The notes below the pieces were generated by a model. It did not search any database and had not been told where the DNA came from. It saw only the letters and a list, made by a program, of their open reading frames with translations. A program made the translations under genes and the position numbers. From CAZAAW01 sp964483325 (GTDB lineage: Bacteria; Pseudomonadota; Alphaproteobacteria; Rhizobiales; Kaistiaceae): 64,000 nucleotides of DNA. The stretch is from positions 310,001-374,000 of the forward strand of contig CAZAAW010000001.1 of NCBI GenBank assembly GCA_964483325.1, given 5' to 3'. Position 1 is the stretch's first letter; every line of letters begins with the position of its first letter. Below are positions 49,649-63,790 of this stretch, piece by piece.

Positions 49649-50695
49649 TCAGGGTGCCCAGCCGGTTGCCTGCAGCACGGCGGCGACGACGACCACCATC
49701 ACCAGCGTCAGCGGCAGGAACACCTTCCAGCCGAGGCGCATGAGCTGGTCATAGCGGTAGCGCGGCACGAAGGCCTTCACCATCGCGAACAGGAAGAACA
49801 GGAAGACAAGCTTCAGCGTGAACCAGATGACGCCCGGCACCCAGTTGAGCACCGGCACGTCGAGCGGCGGCAGCCAGCCGCCGAGGAACAGGATCGTCCC
49901 CAGCGCGCACATCATGGTGATGGCGACGTATTCGCCGAGGAAGAACATGACGTAGGGCGTCGAGGAATATTCCGACATGTAGCCGGCGACGAGCTCCGAC
50001 TCCGCTTCCGGCAGGTCGAAGGGCGGCCGGTTGGTCTCGGCGAGCGCCGAAATGAAGAAGATGACGAACATCGGCAGCAACGCGAGCCAGTGCCAGTCGA
50101 GGAGGCTCGGCGGCAGGCCGAGCCGCGTGCCGAGCCCGTCGGCCTGCGCCATGACGATGTCGGACAGGTTGAGCGACCCGACGCACATCAGCACCGTGAT
50201 GAACACGAAGCCGATCGACACCTCGTAGGAGACCATCTGCGCCGCCGAGCGCAGGGTGCCGAGGAAGGGATATTTCGAGTTCGACGCCCAGCCGCCCATG
50301 ATGACGCCGTAAACCGACAGCGACGAGATGGCGAAGATGTAGAGGATGCCGACATTGATGTCGGCGATGACCCAGCCGGCATTGATCGGCACCACCGCCC
50401 AGGCGGCGAGCGCCAGCACCGTGGCGACAAGCGGCGCCAGCAGGAAGACGCCCTTGTTGGCGGCCGACGGGACGATCGGTTCCTTGAAGACGAATTTCAG
50501 CAGGTCGGCGAAGGACTGCAGCAGTCCCCACGGGCCGACGACGTTCGGCCCGCGGCGCATCTGCACCGCCGCCCAGATCTTGCGGTCGGCATAGAGAAGA
50601 TAGGCGACGAGGATCAGCAGGACGATCAGGGCGATCGCGCTCTGCACCACCATCAGGAGGCCGGGGAAAAGATAGCCGTGGAGGAAGGTCTCCAT
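49649..50695 (-). CDS. nuoH: NADH-quinone oxidoreductase subunit H
   Basis: 348 residues, eight membrane helices. It links the peripheral and membrane arms of complex I and lines the quinone tunnel. Conserved sequences: [20 protein letters not shown] and [20 protein letters not shown] near the N-terminus, [40 protein letters not shown] and the acidic loop [20 protein letters not shown] (conserved Glu cluster) before AGYMSEYSS. Nearly touching nuoG (3 bases) and the small gene downstream (2 bases). Confidence 0.97.
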   Translation of the reverse strand: METFLHGYLFPGLLMVVQSAIALIVLLILVAYLLYADRKIWAAVQMRRGPNVVGPWGLLQSFADLLKFVFKEPIVPSAANKGVFLLAPLVATVLALAAWAVVPINAGWVIADINVGILYIFAISSLSVYGVIMGGWASNSKYPFLGTLRSAAQMVSYEVSIGFVFITVLMCVGSLNLSDIVMAQADGLGTRLGLPPSLLDWHWLALLPMFVIFFISALAETNRPPFDLPEAESELVAGYMSEYSSTPYVMFFLGEYVAITMMCALGTILFLGGWLPPLDVPVLNWVPGVIWFTLKLVFLFFLFAMVKAFVPRYRYDQLMRLGWKVFLPLTLVMVVVVAAVLQATGWAP

Positions 50696-50698
50696 GCC

Positions 50699-52789
50699 CT
50701 ACTCCGCCGCCTGGGCCAGCCTGCCCGCCGCCAGCGCGGAGCATTCGGCCATGACCGCCGAGGCGCGGGCGATCGGGTTGGTCAGGTAGAAATCGCCGAT
50801 GGCGCTCTGGAAGCCGGCGCGGCCCGGCGTGCCGCCGCGCGTCGCGATGGCGGCGAGCGCTCCAGGCTCCGTCGGCGCGATGGCGTCGTCCTCGGCAAGA
50901 TGCGGGAAAGCAGCAAAGAGCTGGCGGCGCAGCTCGCCGAAGGAATCGAAAGGCAGCCGCCGGCCCAGCGCCTCCGACAGGGCGCGCAGCACGGCCCAGT
51001 CCTCACGGGCGTCGCCGGGCGGGAAGGCGGCGCGCTTGGCCCGCTGCACCCGGCCCTCGGTGTTGACGAAGATGCCGGGCTTCTCGGTATAGGCGGCGCC
51101 CGGCAGGACGACATCGGCGCGCATCGCGCCCTTGTCGCCGTGCGAGCCGAGATAGACGACGAAGGTCCGGCCGAGCCGGTCGGTCGGGATCTCGTCGGCG
51201 CCGAGCAGGAACAGGACATCGAGCGCATCGCGTCCGGCGGCATCGAGCATCGCCGCGACGTCCATGGCGCCAGGGCCCGGCACGAAGCCGATATCGAGCG
51301 CGCCGACGCGGGCGGCCGCCGTATGGAGGACGGCGAGGCCGTTCCAGCCCGGCTCGCGGTCCGGGCTGTCGGCGAGGCGGGCCGCCAGGGCAAGGACGGC
51401 ACCACCGTCCTGGCGCGCCAGGGCGCCCTGCCCGACGATGACGATCGGCCGCCTGGCCGCCGCGAGCTTTGCTGCGAAGCTCCCCTCGCCGGCCGCCAGC
51501 AGGGCCAGCGTCTCCGGTCCGGCGCCGAGATGCTCGACGGGATAGGTCAGGTCGGCCGGCTCGCCGACCGCGCCGATGGCGATATCGCCATGCCGCCAGC
51601 GCTTGCGGATGCGGGCATTGAGGACCGGTGCCTCACGGCGCGGATTGGAGCCGACGATCAGGATGAGATCGGCCTCCTCGATGCCGGCGATCGTCGGATT
51701 GAAGACGTAGCTGGCGCGGCCGAGCGCCGGGTCGAGCCTGGCGCCGTCCTGCCGGGCATCGATGTTGTCGCTGCCGAGCGAGGCCATCAGCTGCTTCAGG
51801 GCGTACATCTCCTCGACCGTCGCCAGATCGCCGGCGATGGCGGCGATCCGCCCCGGCGCCGCCGAGCCCATGCGCGCGGCGATCGCCGCGAAGGCTTCCG
51901 ACCAGCTCGCCGGCGCCAGCCGGCCGTCGCGGCGCAGATAGGGCCGGTCGAGCCGCTGGACCTTGAGGCCGTCCCAGACGAAGCGGGTCTTGTCGGAGAT
52001 CCATTCCTCGTTCACGGCCTCGTTGAGCCGCGGCAGGATGCGCATGACCTCGCGGCCGCGCGTGTCGACGCGGATGTTGGAGCCGACCGCGTCCATGACG
52101 TCGATGGTCTCGGTCTTCACCAGCTCCCAGGGCCGTGCCTGGAAGGCATAGGGCTTGGCCGTCAGCGCCCCGACCGGGCAGAGGTCGATGACATTGCCCT
52201 GCAGCTCGGAGGTCATCGCCTGCTCGAGATAGGTGGTGATCTCCATATCCTCGCCGCGGCCGATGGCGCCAAGCTCCGGCACGCCGGCCACTTCCGCGGC
52301 GAAGCGGACGCAGCGCGTGCACTGGATGCAGCGGTTCATCGAGGTCTTGACCAGCGGTCCGAGATACTTGTCCTCGACGGCGCGCTTGTTCTCGACGAAG
52401 CGGCTCTTGTCGACGCCATAGGCCATCGCCTGGTCCTGCAGGTCGCACTCGCCGCCCTGATCGCAGATCGGGCAGTCCAGCGGGTGGTTGATCAGCAGGA
52501 ATTCCATGACGCCTTCGCGCGCCTTGCGCACCATCGGCGAGCGCGTGACGATCTGCGGCGGCTCGCCATTGGGGCCGGGGCGGCAGTCGCGCACGCCCCA
52601 GGCGCAGGACGCCACAGGCTTCGGGCTGCCCTTCAGCTCGACCAGGCACATGCGGCAATTGCCGGCCACCGACAGGCGGTCATGGAAGCAGAAGCGCGGC
52701 ACCTCGCCGCCCGCCGCCTCGATGGCCTGCAGCAGCGTGAATTCCGGCGGAACGTCGATCTCGGCGCCGTCGATGAGAAGCCTGGTCAT
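50699..52789 (-). CDS. nuoG: NADH-quinone oxidoreductase subunit G
   Basis: 696 residues from the ATG at 52789 (GGAGGAG upstream); 34 codons further upstream are open but unlike the family. Largest iron-sulfur subunit: [2Fe-2S] N1b ligands in [21 protein letters not shown]5 in [20 protein letters not shown] with His as one ligand, and N4 in [18 protein letters not shown] plus a later Cys ([14 protein letters not shown]). The rest is a molybdopterin-oxidoreductase-like domain (from about residue 215) that has lost its cofactor. The extra N7 cluster motif of some species is not seen. Part of the electron-input arm. Confidence 0.97.
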   Translation of the reverse strand: MTRLLIDGAEIDVPPEFTLLQAIEAAGGEVPRFCFHDRLSVAGNCRMCLVELKGSPKPVASCAWGVRDCRPGPNGEPPQIVTRSPMVRKAREGVMEFLLINHPLDCPICDQGGECDLQDQAMAYGVDKSRFVENKRAVEDKYLGPLVKTSMNRCIQCTRCVRFAAEVAGVPELGAIGRGEDMEITTYLEQAMTSELQGNVIDLCPVGALTAKPYAFQARPWELVKTETIDVMDAVGSNIRVDTRGREVMRILPRLNEAVNEEWISDKTRFVWDGLKVQRLDRPYLRRDGRLAPASWSEAFAAIAARMGSAAPGRIAAIAGDLATVEEMYALKQLMASLGSDNIDARQDGARLDPALGRASYVFNPTIAGIEEADLILIVGSNPRREAPVLNARIRKRWRHGDIAIGAVGEPADLTYPVEHLGAGPETLALLAAGEGSFAAKLAAARRPIVIVGQGALARQDGGAVLALAARLADSPDREPGWNGLAVLHTAAARVGALDIGFVPGPGAMDVAAMLDAAGRDALDVLFLLGADEIPTDRLGRTFVVYLGSHGDKGAMRADVVLPGAAYTEKPGIFVNTEGRVQRAKRAAFPPGDAREDWAVLRALSEALGRRLPFDSFGELRRQLFAAFPHLAEDDAIAPTEPGALAAIATRGGTPGRAGFQSAIGDFYLTNPIARASAVMAECSALAAGRLAQAAE

Positions 52790-52841
52790 GCCGCTCCTCC
52801 CGATGACGGGCAGTGCCTTTCGTTGCGCATCGTCATCGCCG

Positions 52842-54145
<1,304 letters not shown>

Positions 54146-54146
<1 letters not shown>

Positions 54147-54907
54147 CAGGTACGCCTCCGGTCGGAACTGTCGGCCACCGGCGGTTTCGGGATCGCCGCC
54201 TCCCGCACATTGGCGGCCTCGGTGGATTTCTTGGCGTCGGCGTCCGTCAGGCGGCCGCGGCGCCGCGGCGCCGAGCCCGGCCCCTCGTCGCCGTCGCCGG
54301 GATAAAGCTCCGGATCGGTCAGTGACGTCGGGTCGCCGGCGGGCGCCGAGAAGTCGCGCTCCACCTGCGGACCGGGGTGCACCGGGCGACCGGCGGCGAT
54401 GTCGTCCAGCAGCGCCTCGAAGCGCTCCGCGGTCAGGTCCTCGAACGTATCGGCGCCGATCTGCACCAGCGGGGCGTTGACGCAGGCGCCGAGGCACTCG
54501 ACCTCCTCCCACGAGAAATTGCCGTCCGCCGAAACCGTGTGCGGCGTCGAAGCGATGCGGCGGCGGCACACGGCGAACAGGTCGTCGGAGCCGCGCAGCA
54601 TGCAGGGCGTCGTGCCGCAGACCTGGATATGCGCCTTGCGGCCCGGCGGCTCGAGCAGGAACATGGTGTAGAAGGTCGCGACTTCCAGCACGCGGATATA
54701 GGGCATGCCGAGGAAGTCGGCGACCCAGCGGATCGCCGGTTCGCTGACCCAGCGCTCCTGCTCCTGCGCCCGCCACAGCAGTGCGATCACCGCCGAGGCC
54801 TGTCGGCCCTCGGGATATTTCCGCACCTCGCGCTCCGCCCACGCCAGATTCTCGGGCGTGAAGGCGAAATGCGCGGGCTGCTCGTGATGGAGACGCCGGA
54901 CCGCCAT
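54146..54907 (-). CDS. nuoE: NADH-quinone oxidoreductase subunit E
   Basis: 253 residues from the ATG at 54907; 41 further open codons upstream do not look like the family. Thioredoxin-like fold carrying [2Fe-2S] cluster N1a: [19 protein letters not shown] and [17 protein letters not shown]. After the core (to about residue 180) there is a 70-residue polar tail ([20 protein letters not shown] and on), low in complexity and probably disordered. In several rhizobial NuoE proteins this tail continues into a helix-hairpin-helix domain (from memory); here the gene ends before it and the next gene starts at once. Confidence 0.95.
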
Positions 54908-54989
54908 CGCGCTCAGATCACCAGCCGGCGGGAGGAGATCACGGCGGCGCGCGCCATCGCCGCCGGCCCCGGCAAGCCCTGCAGACGCG

Positions 54990-56180
54990 TCATCGGTCGA
55001 TCTCCCCAAACACGATATCGAGCGAGCCAAGGACCGCCGCGACGTCGGCCAGCAAGTGGCCGCGCGTCATGAAGTCCATGGCGGCGAGATGGGCAAAGCC
55101 CGGCGCTCGGATCTTGGCCCGATAGGGCCGATTGGTCCCATCGGATACCAGATAGACGCCGAATTCGCCCTTGGGCGCCTCGACGGCGGCATAAACCTCG
55201 CCGGCCGGCACCTTGAAGCCCTCAGTGTAGAGCTTGAAATGATGGATGAGCGCCTCCATCGAGCGCTTCATCTCGCCGCGCGGCGGCGGCACGACCTTGC
55301 CGTCCCGCGACGATACCGGCCCGCCGCCCTTCGCCGACATCAGGAGATCGACGCACTGGCGCATGATCCGCGCCGATTGGCGCATCTCCTCCATGCGGAT
55401 CAGATAGCGGTCGTAGCAGTCACCGTTCCTGCCGACCGGAATGTCGAAGGCGAGATCGGAATAGCACTCGTAGGGCTGGGCCCGCCGCAGGTCCCAGGCG
55501 GCGCCCGAGCCGCGCACCATCACGCCGGAGAAGCCCCACTTCCAGGCGTCCTCGAGCGACACGACGCCGATATCGACATTGCGCTGCTTGAAGATGCGGT
55601 TGTCGGTCAGGAGCAGGTCGAGATCGTCGACGACCTTGAGGAACGGGTCGATGAAGCGGCCGATATCCTCCACCAGCTCCGGCGGCAGATCCTGATGAAC
55701 GCCGCCGGGACGGAAATAGGCTGCGTGCAGCCGCGAGCCCGAGGCGCGCTCGTAGAAGATCATCAGCTTCTCGCGCTCCTCGAACCCCCATAGCGGCGGC
55801 GTGAGCGCGCCGACATCCAGCGCCTGCGTGGTGATGTTGAGGAGATGACTGAGAAGCCGGCCGATCTCGGCATAGAGAACGCGGATGAGCTGGCCGCGAT
55901 ACGGCACCTCGAGCCCGAGCAGCCGCTCGATCGCCAGCGCCCAGGCGTGCTCCTGGTTCATCGGCGCCACGTAGTCGAGGCGGTCGAAATAAGGCAGCGC
56001 CTGGAGATAGGTCTTGTATTCGATCAGCTTCTCGGTGCCGCGATGCAGCAGCCCGATATGCGGATCGACACGGCTGACGATCTCGCCGTCGAGCTCCAGC
56101 ACAAGGCGCAGCACGCCATGCGCCGCCGGATGCTGCGGCCCGAAATTGATGGTGAAGTTGCGAACGGACGCTTCAGCCAC
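54990..56180 (-). CDS. nuoD: NADH-quinone oxidoreductase subunit D
   Basis: 396 residues from the GTG at 56180, which has GAGG at 7 bases and gives the usual N-terminus ([20 protein letters not shown]). An ATG at 56201 lacks a Shine-Dalgarno. NuoD is the 49-kDa subunit lining the quinone site, related to hydrogenase large subunits. Key regions: [20 protein letters not shown] (quinone-site His), [40 protein letters not shown], and the C-terminal [20 protein letters not shown] with the conserved Asp/Arg. A gap of 140 bases with a small tandem repeat separates it from nuoC, unusual in this tight operon. Confidence 0.96.
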   Translation of the reverse strand: MAEASVRNFTINFGPQHPAAHGVLRLVLELDGEIVSRVDPHIGLLHRGTEKLIEYKTYLQALPYFDRLDYVAPMNQEHAWALAIERLLGLEVPYRGQLIRVLYAEIGRLLSHLLNITTQALDVGALTPPLWGFEEREKLMIFYERASGSRLHAAYFRPGGVHQDLPPELVEDIGRFIDPFLKVVDDLDLLLTDNRIFKQRNVDIGVVSLEDAWKWGFSGVMVRGSGAAWDLRRAQPYECYSDLAFDIPVGRNGDCYDRYLIRMEEMRQSARIMRQCVDLLMSAKGGGPVSSRDGKVVPPPRGEMKRSMEALIHHFKLYTEGFKVPAGEVYAAVEAPKGEFGVYLVSDGTNRPYRAKIRAPGFAHLAAMDFMTRGHLLADVAAVLGSLDIVFGEIDR

Positions 56181-56290
56181 TGCGTGGCCTCGCGGGCGCA
56201 TAGCAATTCACAGCGAGCGTCATGGCGTCCTGCCAGACGCGAAGATCGCGATAGGAACTGATCGGGCGCTGTGTGCCCCCATCTTCTTCC

Positions 56291-56318
56291 CCACTCGCCA
56301 TTCGCCACTCGCCATTCG
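56291..56318. repeat. 14-bp tandem repeat at the nuoC-nuoD junction
   Basis: CCACTCGCCATTCG occurs twice in perfect tandem (56291-56304 and 56305-56318) with two bases of a third copy, ending 2 bases before the nuoC stop codon on the minus strand. The 140-base nuoC-nuoD gap is otherwise without gene. The CACTCGCCATTCGCC phrase is a common short-repeat type in intergenic DNA of alphaproteobacteria (from memory). Confidence 0.7.
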
Positions 56319-56320
56319 CC

Positions 56321-56917
56321 TTACCCGCTCTTCTTCTCGTCGCCGGGCAGCTCGTACTGCGTTCCCTCCCATGGCGACAGGAAATCGAAGTCGCGGAATT
56401 CCTGCGCCAGCTTCACCGGCTCGTAGACGACGCGCTTCTGCCCGTCGTCATAGCGGACTTCGACATAGCCGGTGAGCGGGAAGTCCTTGCGCAGCGGATG
56501 CCCCTCGAAGCCGTAGTCGGTCAGGATGCGCCGCAGGTCCGGGTGGCCGGAAAAGAGGATGCCGTATAGGTCGTAGGTCTCCCGCTCCATCCAGTCCGCC
56601 ACCGGAAAGAGGCCCGAAGCGGACGGCAGCGGCGTCGCCTCGTCGGTGCCGACCTTGAGGCGGATGCGCCGGTTCAGCGTCGGGCTGAGGAGGTGGTAGA
56701 CGACCTCGAAGCGTTCGGCCCGCTCCGGATAGTCGACGCCGCAGATGTCGGTCAGGTTCACGAAGCGGAACCGCGCGTCGTCGCGCAGCAGCGCCAGGAC
56801 CGCCAGGATGTCGTCGCGCGGCACCGTCACGGTCAGTTCGCCGAAGGCATGATGCGCCGCGGCGCCAGGAAATCCGGCCACAAGGGTATCGCCGACCATC
56901 TTCAGAAGCTCATCCAT
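56321..56917 (-). CDS. nuoC: NADH-quinone oxidoreductase subunit C
   Basis: 198 residues. The 30-kDa subunit of the peripheral arm; no cofactor. Family blocks: [60 protein letters not shown] and [20 protein letters not shown] (the 30-kDa signature), then [20 protein letters not shown]. The ATG at 56917 lies 8 bases after the nuoB stop; upstream frame extension is a shadow of nuoB. Confidence 0.96.
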   Translation of the reverse strand: MDELLKMVGDTLVAGFPGAAAHHAFGELTVTVPRDDILAVLALLRDDARFRFVNLTDICGVDYPERAERFEVVYHLLSPTLNRRIRLKVGTDEATPLPSASGLFPVADWMERETYDLYGILFSGHPDLRRILTDYGFEGHPLRKDFPLTGYVEVRYDDGQKRVVYEPVKLAQEFRDFDFLSPWEGTQYELPGDEKKSG

Positions 56918-56925
56918 CGGGCTGG

Positions 56926-57507
56926 TCAGCGCTCGATGGTGCCGGTGCGGCGGATTTTTTTCTGCAGCAGCAGGACGCCGTACAACAGGGCTTCGGCCGT
57001 CGGAGGACAGCCCGGAACATAGATGTCGACCGGCACGATGCGGTCGCAGCCGCGCACCACGGCATAGGAATAGTGGTAGTAGCCGCCGCCATTGGCGCAT
57101 GAGCCCATGGAGATGACGTAGCGCGGCTCCGGCATCTGGTCGTAGACCTTGCGCAGCGCCGGGGCCATCTTGTTGGTCAGCGTGCCGGCGACGATCATGA
57201 CGTCGGACTGCCGCGGCGAGGCGCGCGGTGCGAAGCCAAAGCGTTCGCCGTCATAGCGCGGCATCGACATCTGCATCATCTCGATGGCGCAGCAGGCCAG
57301 GCCGAAGGTCATCCACATCAGCGAGCCGGTGCGGGCCCAGGTGATCAGGTCGTCGGCCGCCGCGACGAGGAAGCCCTTGTCGGCGAGCTCGTCATCGACG
57401 CCGCGGAAGAACGGATCGTCGGCGCCGAGCGGCTTGCCGGTCGCGGGGTCGATCAACCCCTTCGGCGCCGGCGCCGTCAGCGTGCCGCCAGGAGCGATCA
57501 ATCCCAT
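56926..57507 (-). CDS. nuoB: NADH-quinone oxidoreductase subunit B
   Basis: 193 residues from the ATG at 57507 with GGGAG 7 bases upstream; it begins inside the end of nuoA (10-bp overlap). It holds cluster N2, which reduces quinone. Ligands: tandem cysteines in [20 protein letters not shown], then [20 protein letters not shown] and [20 protein letters not shown]. The first 40 residues ([20 protein letters not shown]) are a low-complexity extension. Confidence 0.97.
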   Translation of the reverse strand: MGLIAPGGTLTAPAPKGLIDPATGKPLGADDPFFRGVDDELADKGFLVAAADDLITWARTGSLMWMTFGLACCAIEMMQMSMPRYDGERFGFAPRASPRQSDVMIVAGTLTNKMAPALRKVYDQMPEPRYVISMGSCANGGGYYHYSYAVVRGCDRIVPVDIYVPGCPPTAEALLYGVLLLQKKIRRTGTIER

Positions 57508-57863
57508 TCCAGCGCTCCCTTCTTCCACTCATAGACAAAGCCGATCGCCAGCACCCCGAGGAAGCACATCATCGACCAGAACCCGAACCAGCCGAGATCG
57601 CCGAACGTGATCGCCCACGGAAAGAGGAAGGCCACCTCAAGGTCGAAAATGATGAACAGGATCGCGACGAGGTAGAAGCGCACGTCGAATTTCATGCGCG
57701 CGTCGTCGAAGGCGTTGAAACCGCACTCATAGGCCGAGAGCTTGACCGGGTCGGGATTCTTGTAGGCGACGACGAACGGCGCCACGAGCAGCGCAGCGCC
57801 GATCACCAGCGCCACGCCGACAAAGACAACCAGAGGCAGATAGCCCTGCAGCAGCTGTTCCAT
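57498..57863 (-). CDS. nuoA: NADH-quinone oxidoreductase subunit A
   Basis: 121 residues, three membrane helices, first gene of the operon. Signature: [20 protein letters not shown] (loop with the functional Cys of the active/deactive region) and [20 protein letters not shown] (conserved acidic residues). Upstream there are about 195 bases to the chaC stop, where TTGACC and TAGAAT elements occur but not at a standard spacing, so the operon promoter is not assigned. Confidence 0.97.
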   Translation of the reverse strand: MEQLLQGYLPLVVFVGVALVIGAALLVAPFVVAYKNPDPVKLSAYECGFNAFDDARMKFDVRFYLVAILFIIFDLEVAFLFPWAITFGDLGWFGFWSMMCFLGVLAIGFVYEWKKGALEWD

Positions 57864-58059
57864 ACGCCCTCCCCCGACGGCACCCCTGCCGTCGCCGCCG
57901 ACCGGGTCGCTCCCCGGCTCCTCCCGTCGGCCCGTCAGCGGGTGTCATAGACCACCGGAATTCTAGAGTCTGGTCAATGTGCGCCTATGCCACAAGGGGC
58001 CGGCGGATCGTCGCGGGGGCGCAGGCCGCCGGCGAGCCGCAAGAAGCCTGGAAAACGGC

Positions 58060-58791
58060 CTATTCCGCGGCGGATTCGCCGGGCAGCCGGCCGGCCGCCA
58101 TGAGGCGTTCCACGCGCACGCGGATGCGCTCCAGGCTCTCGTCGCGGAGGCCGAGCGCCGAGAGGTGCTGCACGGTCTGCTGGAGATATTCGACGCAGCT
58201 CCCGGCAGGGCCAGTGGCCGAGGCAATATGGCGGGCGACCTCGTCCGGCGGCATCGTCGGCACGAAGCGGTCATTGCCGCGATTGGCAACGAAGGTGAGC
58301 GCCCGTACCGGCCCCTCCTCCGTCGCGGCGTCGATCCAGCGCGGCCGGTAGGAGCCGGCCAGCATCTCGCGCCGCCACAGGATCAAGAGCTCTTCCTCCA
58401 CCTGCGCGGCGGCGATGCGGAAGGCGACGCCGCGGCAGCGGCCGCCGCGATCGAGCGCCAGCATCAGGCCGGGACGCTCCGGCGTGCCACGGCCGCCGTG
58501 TATCCACAGGCAGAACCGCCGGTGCAGGCCATGGATGGCGGCAATACGGCGCTCGACGAACTCGAAGGCCGGATTCCAGATCAGCGAGCCGTAGCCGAAC
58601 ACCCAGACATCGGTGCCGGGCCGGCGCCCCGCCAGCGTCGCGCTCAGCGAGGCGGCGATCTCTTCGTCGCTCCACAGCGGCATCGCGGCGCCGAAGCGCG
58701 CCCGCAGCTCGGCCAGAAAAGTCCCGTCGAGAAGGCGCTCGCGGGTCAGCTGGTAGGGCTGCACGCCGTCTTGGTTTCGATCTGCTGTCAT
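58060..58791 (-). CDS. chaC: ChaC-like gamma-glutamylcyclotransferase
   Basis: 243 residues. ChaC-family enzymes split glutathione to 5-oxoproline and Cys-Gly. The substrate-binding loop VWVFGYGSLIWNPAFEFVER is clear, followed by RRFCLWIHGGRGTPERPGLM, GVAFRIAAAQVEEELLILWR containing the acidic catalytic region, and PRWIDAATEEGPVRALTFVA. The first 60 residues form an extension that is common in bacterial ChaC. Cytoplasmic. It lies alone between the nuo operon and a glycosyltransferase on the same strand. Confidence 0.9.
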   Translation of the reverse strand: MTADRNQDGVQPYQLTRERLLDGTFLAELRARFGAAMPLWSDEEIAASLSATLAGRRPGTDVWVFGYGSLIWNPAFEFVERRIAAIHGLHRRFCLWIHGGRGTPERPGLMLALDRGGRCRGVAFRIAAAQVEEELLILWRREMLAGSYRPRWIDAATEEGPVRALTFVANRGNDRFVPTMPPDEVARHIASATGPAGSCVEYLQQTVQHLSALGLRDESLERIRVRVERLMAAGRLPGESAAE

Positions 58792-58908
58792 TTCAGGTCT
58801 GGCGCCGTCCAGCGCGATTCGTCATGCCGATCATCGCGCTGCGGCCGATTCCGCATGGTTTCGATATCCGGCGTCAAGGATGTTGCGATTGTCATCATGT
58901 GCCGGGCG

Positions 58909-60144
58909 TCAGCCACCCGAAACCGGCAGGACTGGCGACAGCGACTCGGCCAGCGCATCCTGATCCCCGCCCTGCCGCGGCGCTAGTTCCTCGTAGAGCT
59001 CAAGGATGCGCTGCGTGGCGATGCCGGTCGAGAACAGCGATTCGGCCCGCACCCGCGCCGTCATCCCCATGCGGACCCGCAGGCTGCGATCCGCCAGGAG
59101 CCTGCCGAGTGCGGCCGCCAGCGCCGGCGCATCGCGCGGCGGCACAATCAGCCCCGTCTCGCCGTCGGCGACGACGTCGCGGCAGCCCGGCATGTCCGTC
59201 GTCACCGCCGGCCGGCCCACCGCCGCCGCCTCGATCAGGCTGCGCGGCGCGCCTTCGCGATAATAGGACGGCAGGCAGACGATGGCCGAGCGCTGCAGCG
59301 TTCCGGCCATGTCCTCGCGCCAGCCCCACCATTCGACGTCGCCGGCGCGCACCCAGGTGTCGATCTCGTCGCGCTGCAGGCTTGTGGGATTGCCGAAATC
59401 GACATCGCCCACCAGCACGAAGCGGGCCGAGACGCCGTTGAGCCGCAGCAGCCGCGCCGCCTCGGCGAATTCACGCACGCCCTTCTCGGCGATCAGTCGG
59501 CTGGGAAGAACGACGATGGGCCTGTCGGCCAGCGGTTCCGGCGCGAAGGCAAACGTGCCGAGGTCGACGCCGACGCCGAGGAAGACGCGGCTCCGCTCCG
59601 GCGAAACCAGCCGGCGGGCGACGAAAAGATCGCGGTCGTCGTGATTCTCGAACACCGTCGCCGAACGGGGATGTCCCAGGGCGCGGCGATAGGCGATCTC
59701 GCCCGCCGGGCGCAGGAACCGGGCGGCCCGCGCCTCGCCGAACAGATAGCCGAGGCCCGTCACCGAGAACACCGCCGCCGGTACGGCCCTCCTGCCGACG
59801 ATGCCGCCATAGATGACCGGACGAATCGTGACGGCATGGAGGATGTCCGGCCGCAGCCGGCGGATCAGGAAACGCAGCCGGCGCGCATAGCCGATCTCCG
59901 CCAGCGGCGCCGGCATGCCGCGGCGGACCGGCATGTCGTGAAGGACCGCCTCGCCGAGATCGAAGCCGTCCAGCACCGGCGCTGGCGGCACGGCGATATG
60001 GACCTCGAAGCGCTCGCCGGCCGCCCGCACGAGATGGGCGAAGTGCTGGCCGGCATAGAGCGCCTGCGGGAACACATAGAGAAGCCGGCGCCGCTCCCGG
60101 TCCGCCGGCTGCCGTTCGATGGTACGTGAAAACAAGGCGCTCAT
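58909..60144 (-). CDS. GT4-family glycosyltransferase
   Basis: 411 residues with the GT-B fold. N-terminal acceptor domain (RRRLLYVFPQALYAGQHFAH, PDILHAVTIRPVIYGGIVGR), C-terminal sugar-nucleotide domain from about residue 205 (IVVLPSRLIAEKGVREFAEA), and the retaining EX7E motif in YYREGAPRSLIEAAAVGRPA followed by TTDMPGCRDVVADGETGLIV. Resembles PglA/CapM-like enzymes that act on lipid-linked sugars. Donor and acceptor cannot be told, and no polysaccharide cluster surrounds it. Cytoplasmic or peripheral to the inner membrane. Confidence 0.88.
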   Translation of the reverse strand: MSALFSRTIERQPADRERRRLLYVFPQALYAGQHFAHLVRAAGERFEVHIAVPPAPVLDGFDLGEAVLHDMPVRRGMPAPLAEIGYARRLRFLIRRLRPDILHAVTIRPVIYGGIVGRRAVPAAVFSVTGLGYLFGEARAARFLRPAGEIAYRRALGHPRSATVFENHDDRDLFVARRLVSPERSRVFLGVGVDLGTFAFAPEPLADRPIVVLPSRLIAEKGVREFAEAARLLRLNGVSARFVLVGDVDFGNPTSLQRDEIDTWVRAGDVEWWGWREDMAGTLQRSAIVCLPSYYREGAPRSLIEAAAVGRPAVTTDMPGCRDVVADGETGLIVPPRDAPALAAALGRLLADRSLRVRMGMTARVRAESLFSTGIATQRILELYEELAPRQGGDQDALAESLSPVLPVSGG

Positions 60145-60363
60145 CCCGATATCCGGAGGGGCGCATGGCGCCTAGATGGGGCGAAAGTTTGAGCGCGCTC
60201 GTACGGCATGGCTGCCCCGCTCCGGCAGGACGGATGGCGGCCGGCAAAACGCGCCGGCAGGGATGCCGGCGAACCGATTCAGGGCCTCTGCGGCAGCATA
60301 ACCCGGCTGGGCGGGCGGCCGCAGCGCCGGAGGGATCGGCAAGGCACGGAATGAACGGGAAAG

Positions 60364-60440
<77 letters not shown>

Positions 60441-60542
60441 GCGAGGGGTCCGGCGCCGTGCGCCGGCCCCGGGGTGGCGGTGGATTACGGTACAGCCTGG
60501 GGCAAGTCAAGCTGACCACCCCATCCAGCAAGGGGTTCTTTG

Positions 60543-60618
60543 TGGTGGGCGGTGAGAGGCTCGAACTCCCGACATCCACGGTGTAAACGTGGCGCTCTAC
60601 CAGCTGAGCTAACCGCCC
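60543..60618 (-). tRNA. tRNA-Val (anticodon TAC)
   Basis: 76 bases with encoded CCA. Acceptor GGGCGGT/ACCGCCC, anticodon stem CCACG/CGTGG with loop TTTACAC and anticodon TAC, T loop TTCGAGC. It is 102 bases upstream of tRNA-Asp on the same strand, so both may be cut from one transcript. Confidence 0.97.
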
Positions 60619-60696
60619 TATAACGACGACGCCGCGCGCGCCGATCTAGGCGCTACGCGGCGATCGCGCAAGGACGCATGGCGCAGGCGCAAATAC

Positions 60697-60728
60697 GCAG
60701 GATTGCGTGGGCGCAGGATTGCGTGGGC
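60697..60728. repeat. 16-bp tandem duplication between hupB and tRNA-Val
   Basis: GCAGGATTGCGTGGGC is repeated twice in perfect tandem (60697-60712, 60713-60728). The second copy runs into the hairpin that follows hupB. Probably a recent local duplication; no function evident. Confidence 0.75.
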
Positions 60729-60745
60729 CCGGCGTCACGCCGGGC
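60727..60745 (-). terminator. Hairpin downstream of hupB
   Basis: GCCCGGCG-TCA-CGCCGGGC is a perfect 8-bp stem with a 3-base loop, 12 bases after the hupB stop on the minus strand. No T run follows. Confidence 0.5.
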
Positions 60746-60757
60746 ACAGGCACCGGA

Positions 60758-61033
60758 TCAGTCGTTGACGGCGTCCTTCAGGCCCTTGCCGGCCTTGAAC
60801 TTGGGCGTCTTGGACGCGGCAATCTTGATGCTTTCGCCGGTCCGCGGGTTGCGGCCCTGGCTGGCGGCGCGCTTGGCGACCGAGAAATTGCCGAAACCGA
60901 TGATCTTCACTTCGTCGCCGTTCTTCAGCGAGATCGTGATGGCGTCGAAGGTCGCATCGACAGCCTGGCCGGCAGCCGCTTTCGACATACCGGTTGCGTC
61001 GGCAACAGCGGCGATCAGATCGTTCTTGTTCAT
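60758..61033 (-). CDS. hupB: DNA-binding protein HU
   Basis: 91 residues, a standard HU. It bends and compacts DNA as a dimer. N-terminal helices [20 protein letters not shown], then the beta-saddle [20 protein letters not shown] and the DNA-intercalating arm [19 protein letters not shown] with the Pro at its tip. High expression is expected. It lies downstream of lon in the usual lon-hupB order, but a strong terminator separates the two, so it has its own promoter in 61034-61175, where a CAGGCT-CATA-AGCCTG hairpin (61077-61092) also falls in the leader. Confidence 0.97.
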   Translation of the reverse strand: MNKNDLIAAVADATGMSKAAAGQAVDATFDAITISLKNGDEVKIIGFGNFSVAKRAASQGRNPRTGESIKIAASKTPKFKAGKGLKDAVND

Positions 61034-61177
61034 GAAGTTCCCTTTCCCTCTTCAGGTACGAACCGAAGCGCCATCCAGGCTCATAAGCCTGAGACAGTGG
61101 TTCGAAAAGCTGCCTTAGGCAAGATAAAAACGGCAGATTTCCTCGCCTTTTGCCGATAGTGCGGTCGGTGTGCAACG

Positions 61178-61207
61178 AAAAAACGCCCGCCAGATGGCGG
61201 GCGTTTT
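61178..61207 (-). terminator. Intrinsic terminator of lon
   Basis: AAAACGCCCGCC (61180-61191) and GGCGGGCGTTTT (61196-61207) form a perfect 12-bp stem with loop AGAT. On the minus strand the stem ends in a run of six T, 23 bases after the lon stop. A textbook rho-independent terminator. Confidence 0.92.
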
Positions 61208-61230
61208 CGCTTTTTCACAGCTTCACGACG

Positions 61231-63666
<2,436 letters not shown>

Positions 63667-63790
63667 GGTGAACCCTTTCAATGCCCGTCCGGAAGGCGGC
63701 GGGCGTTACGCAGACACGAATTGTCGTGGGAACGGTCCCTCGAAAGCGGACCGGGGTTCGGACAAAGGCGCGCTGCCTGCCATTGTTAGC

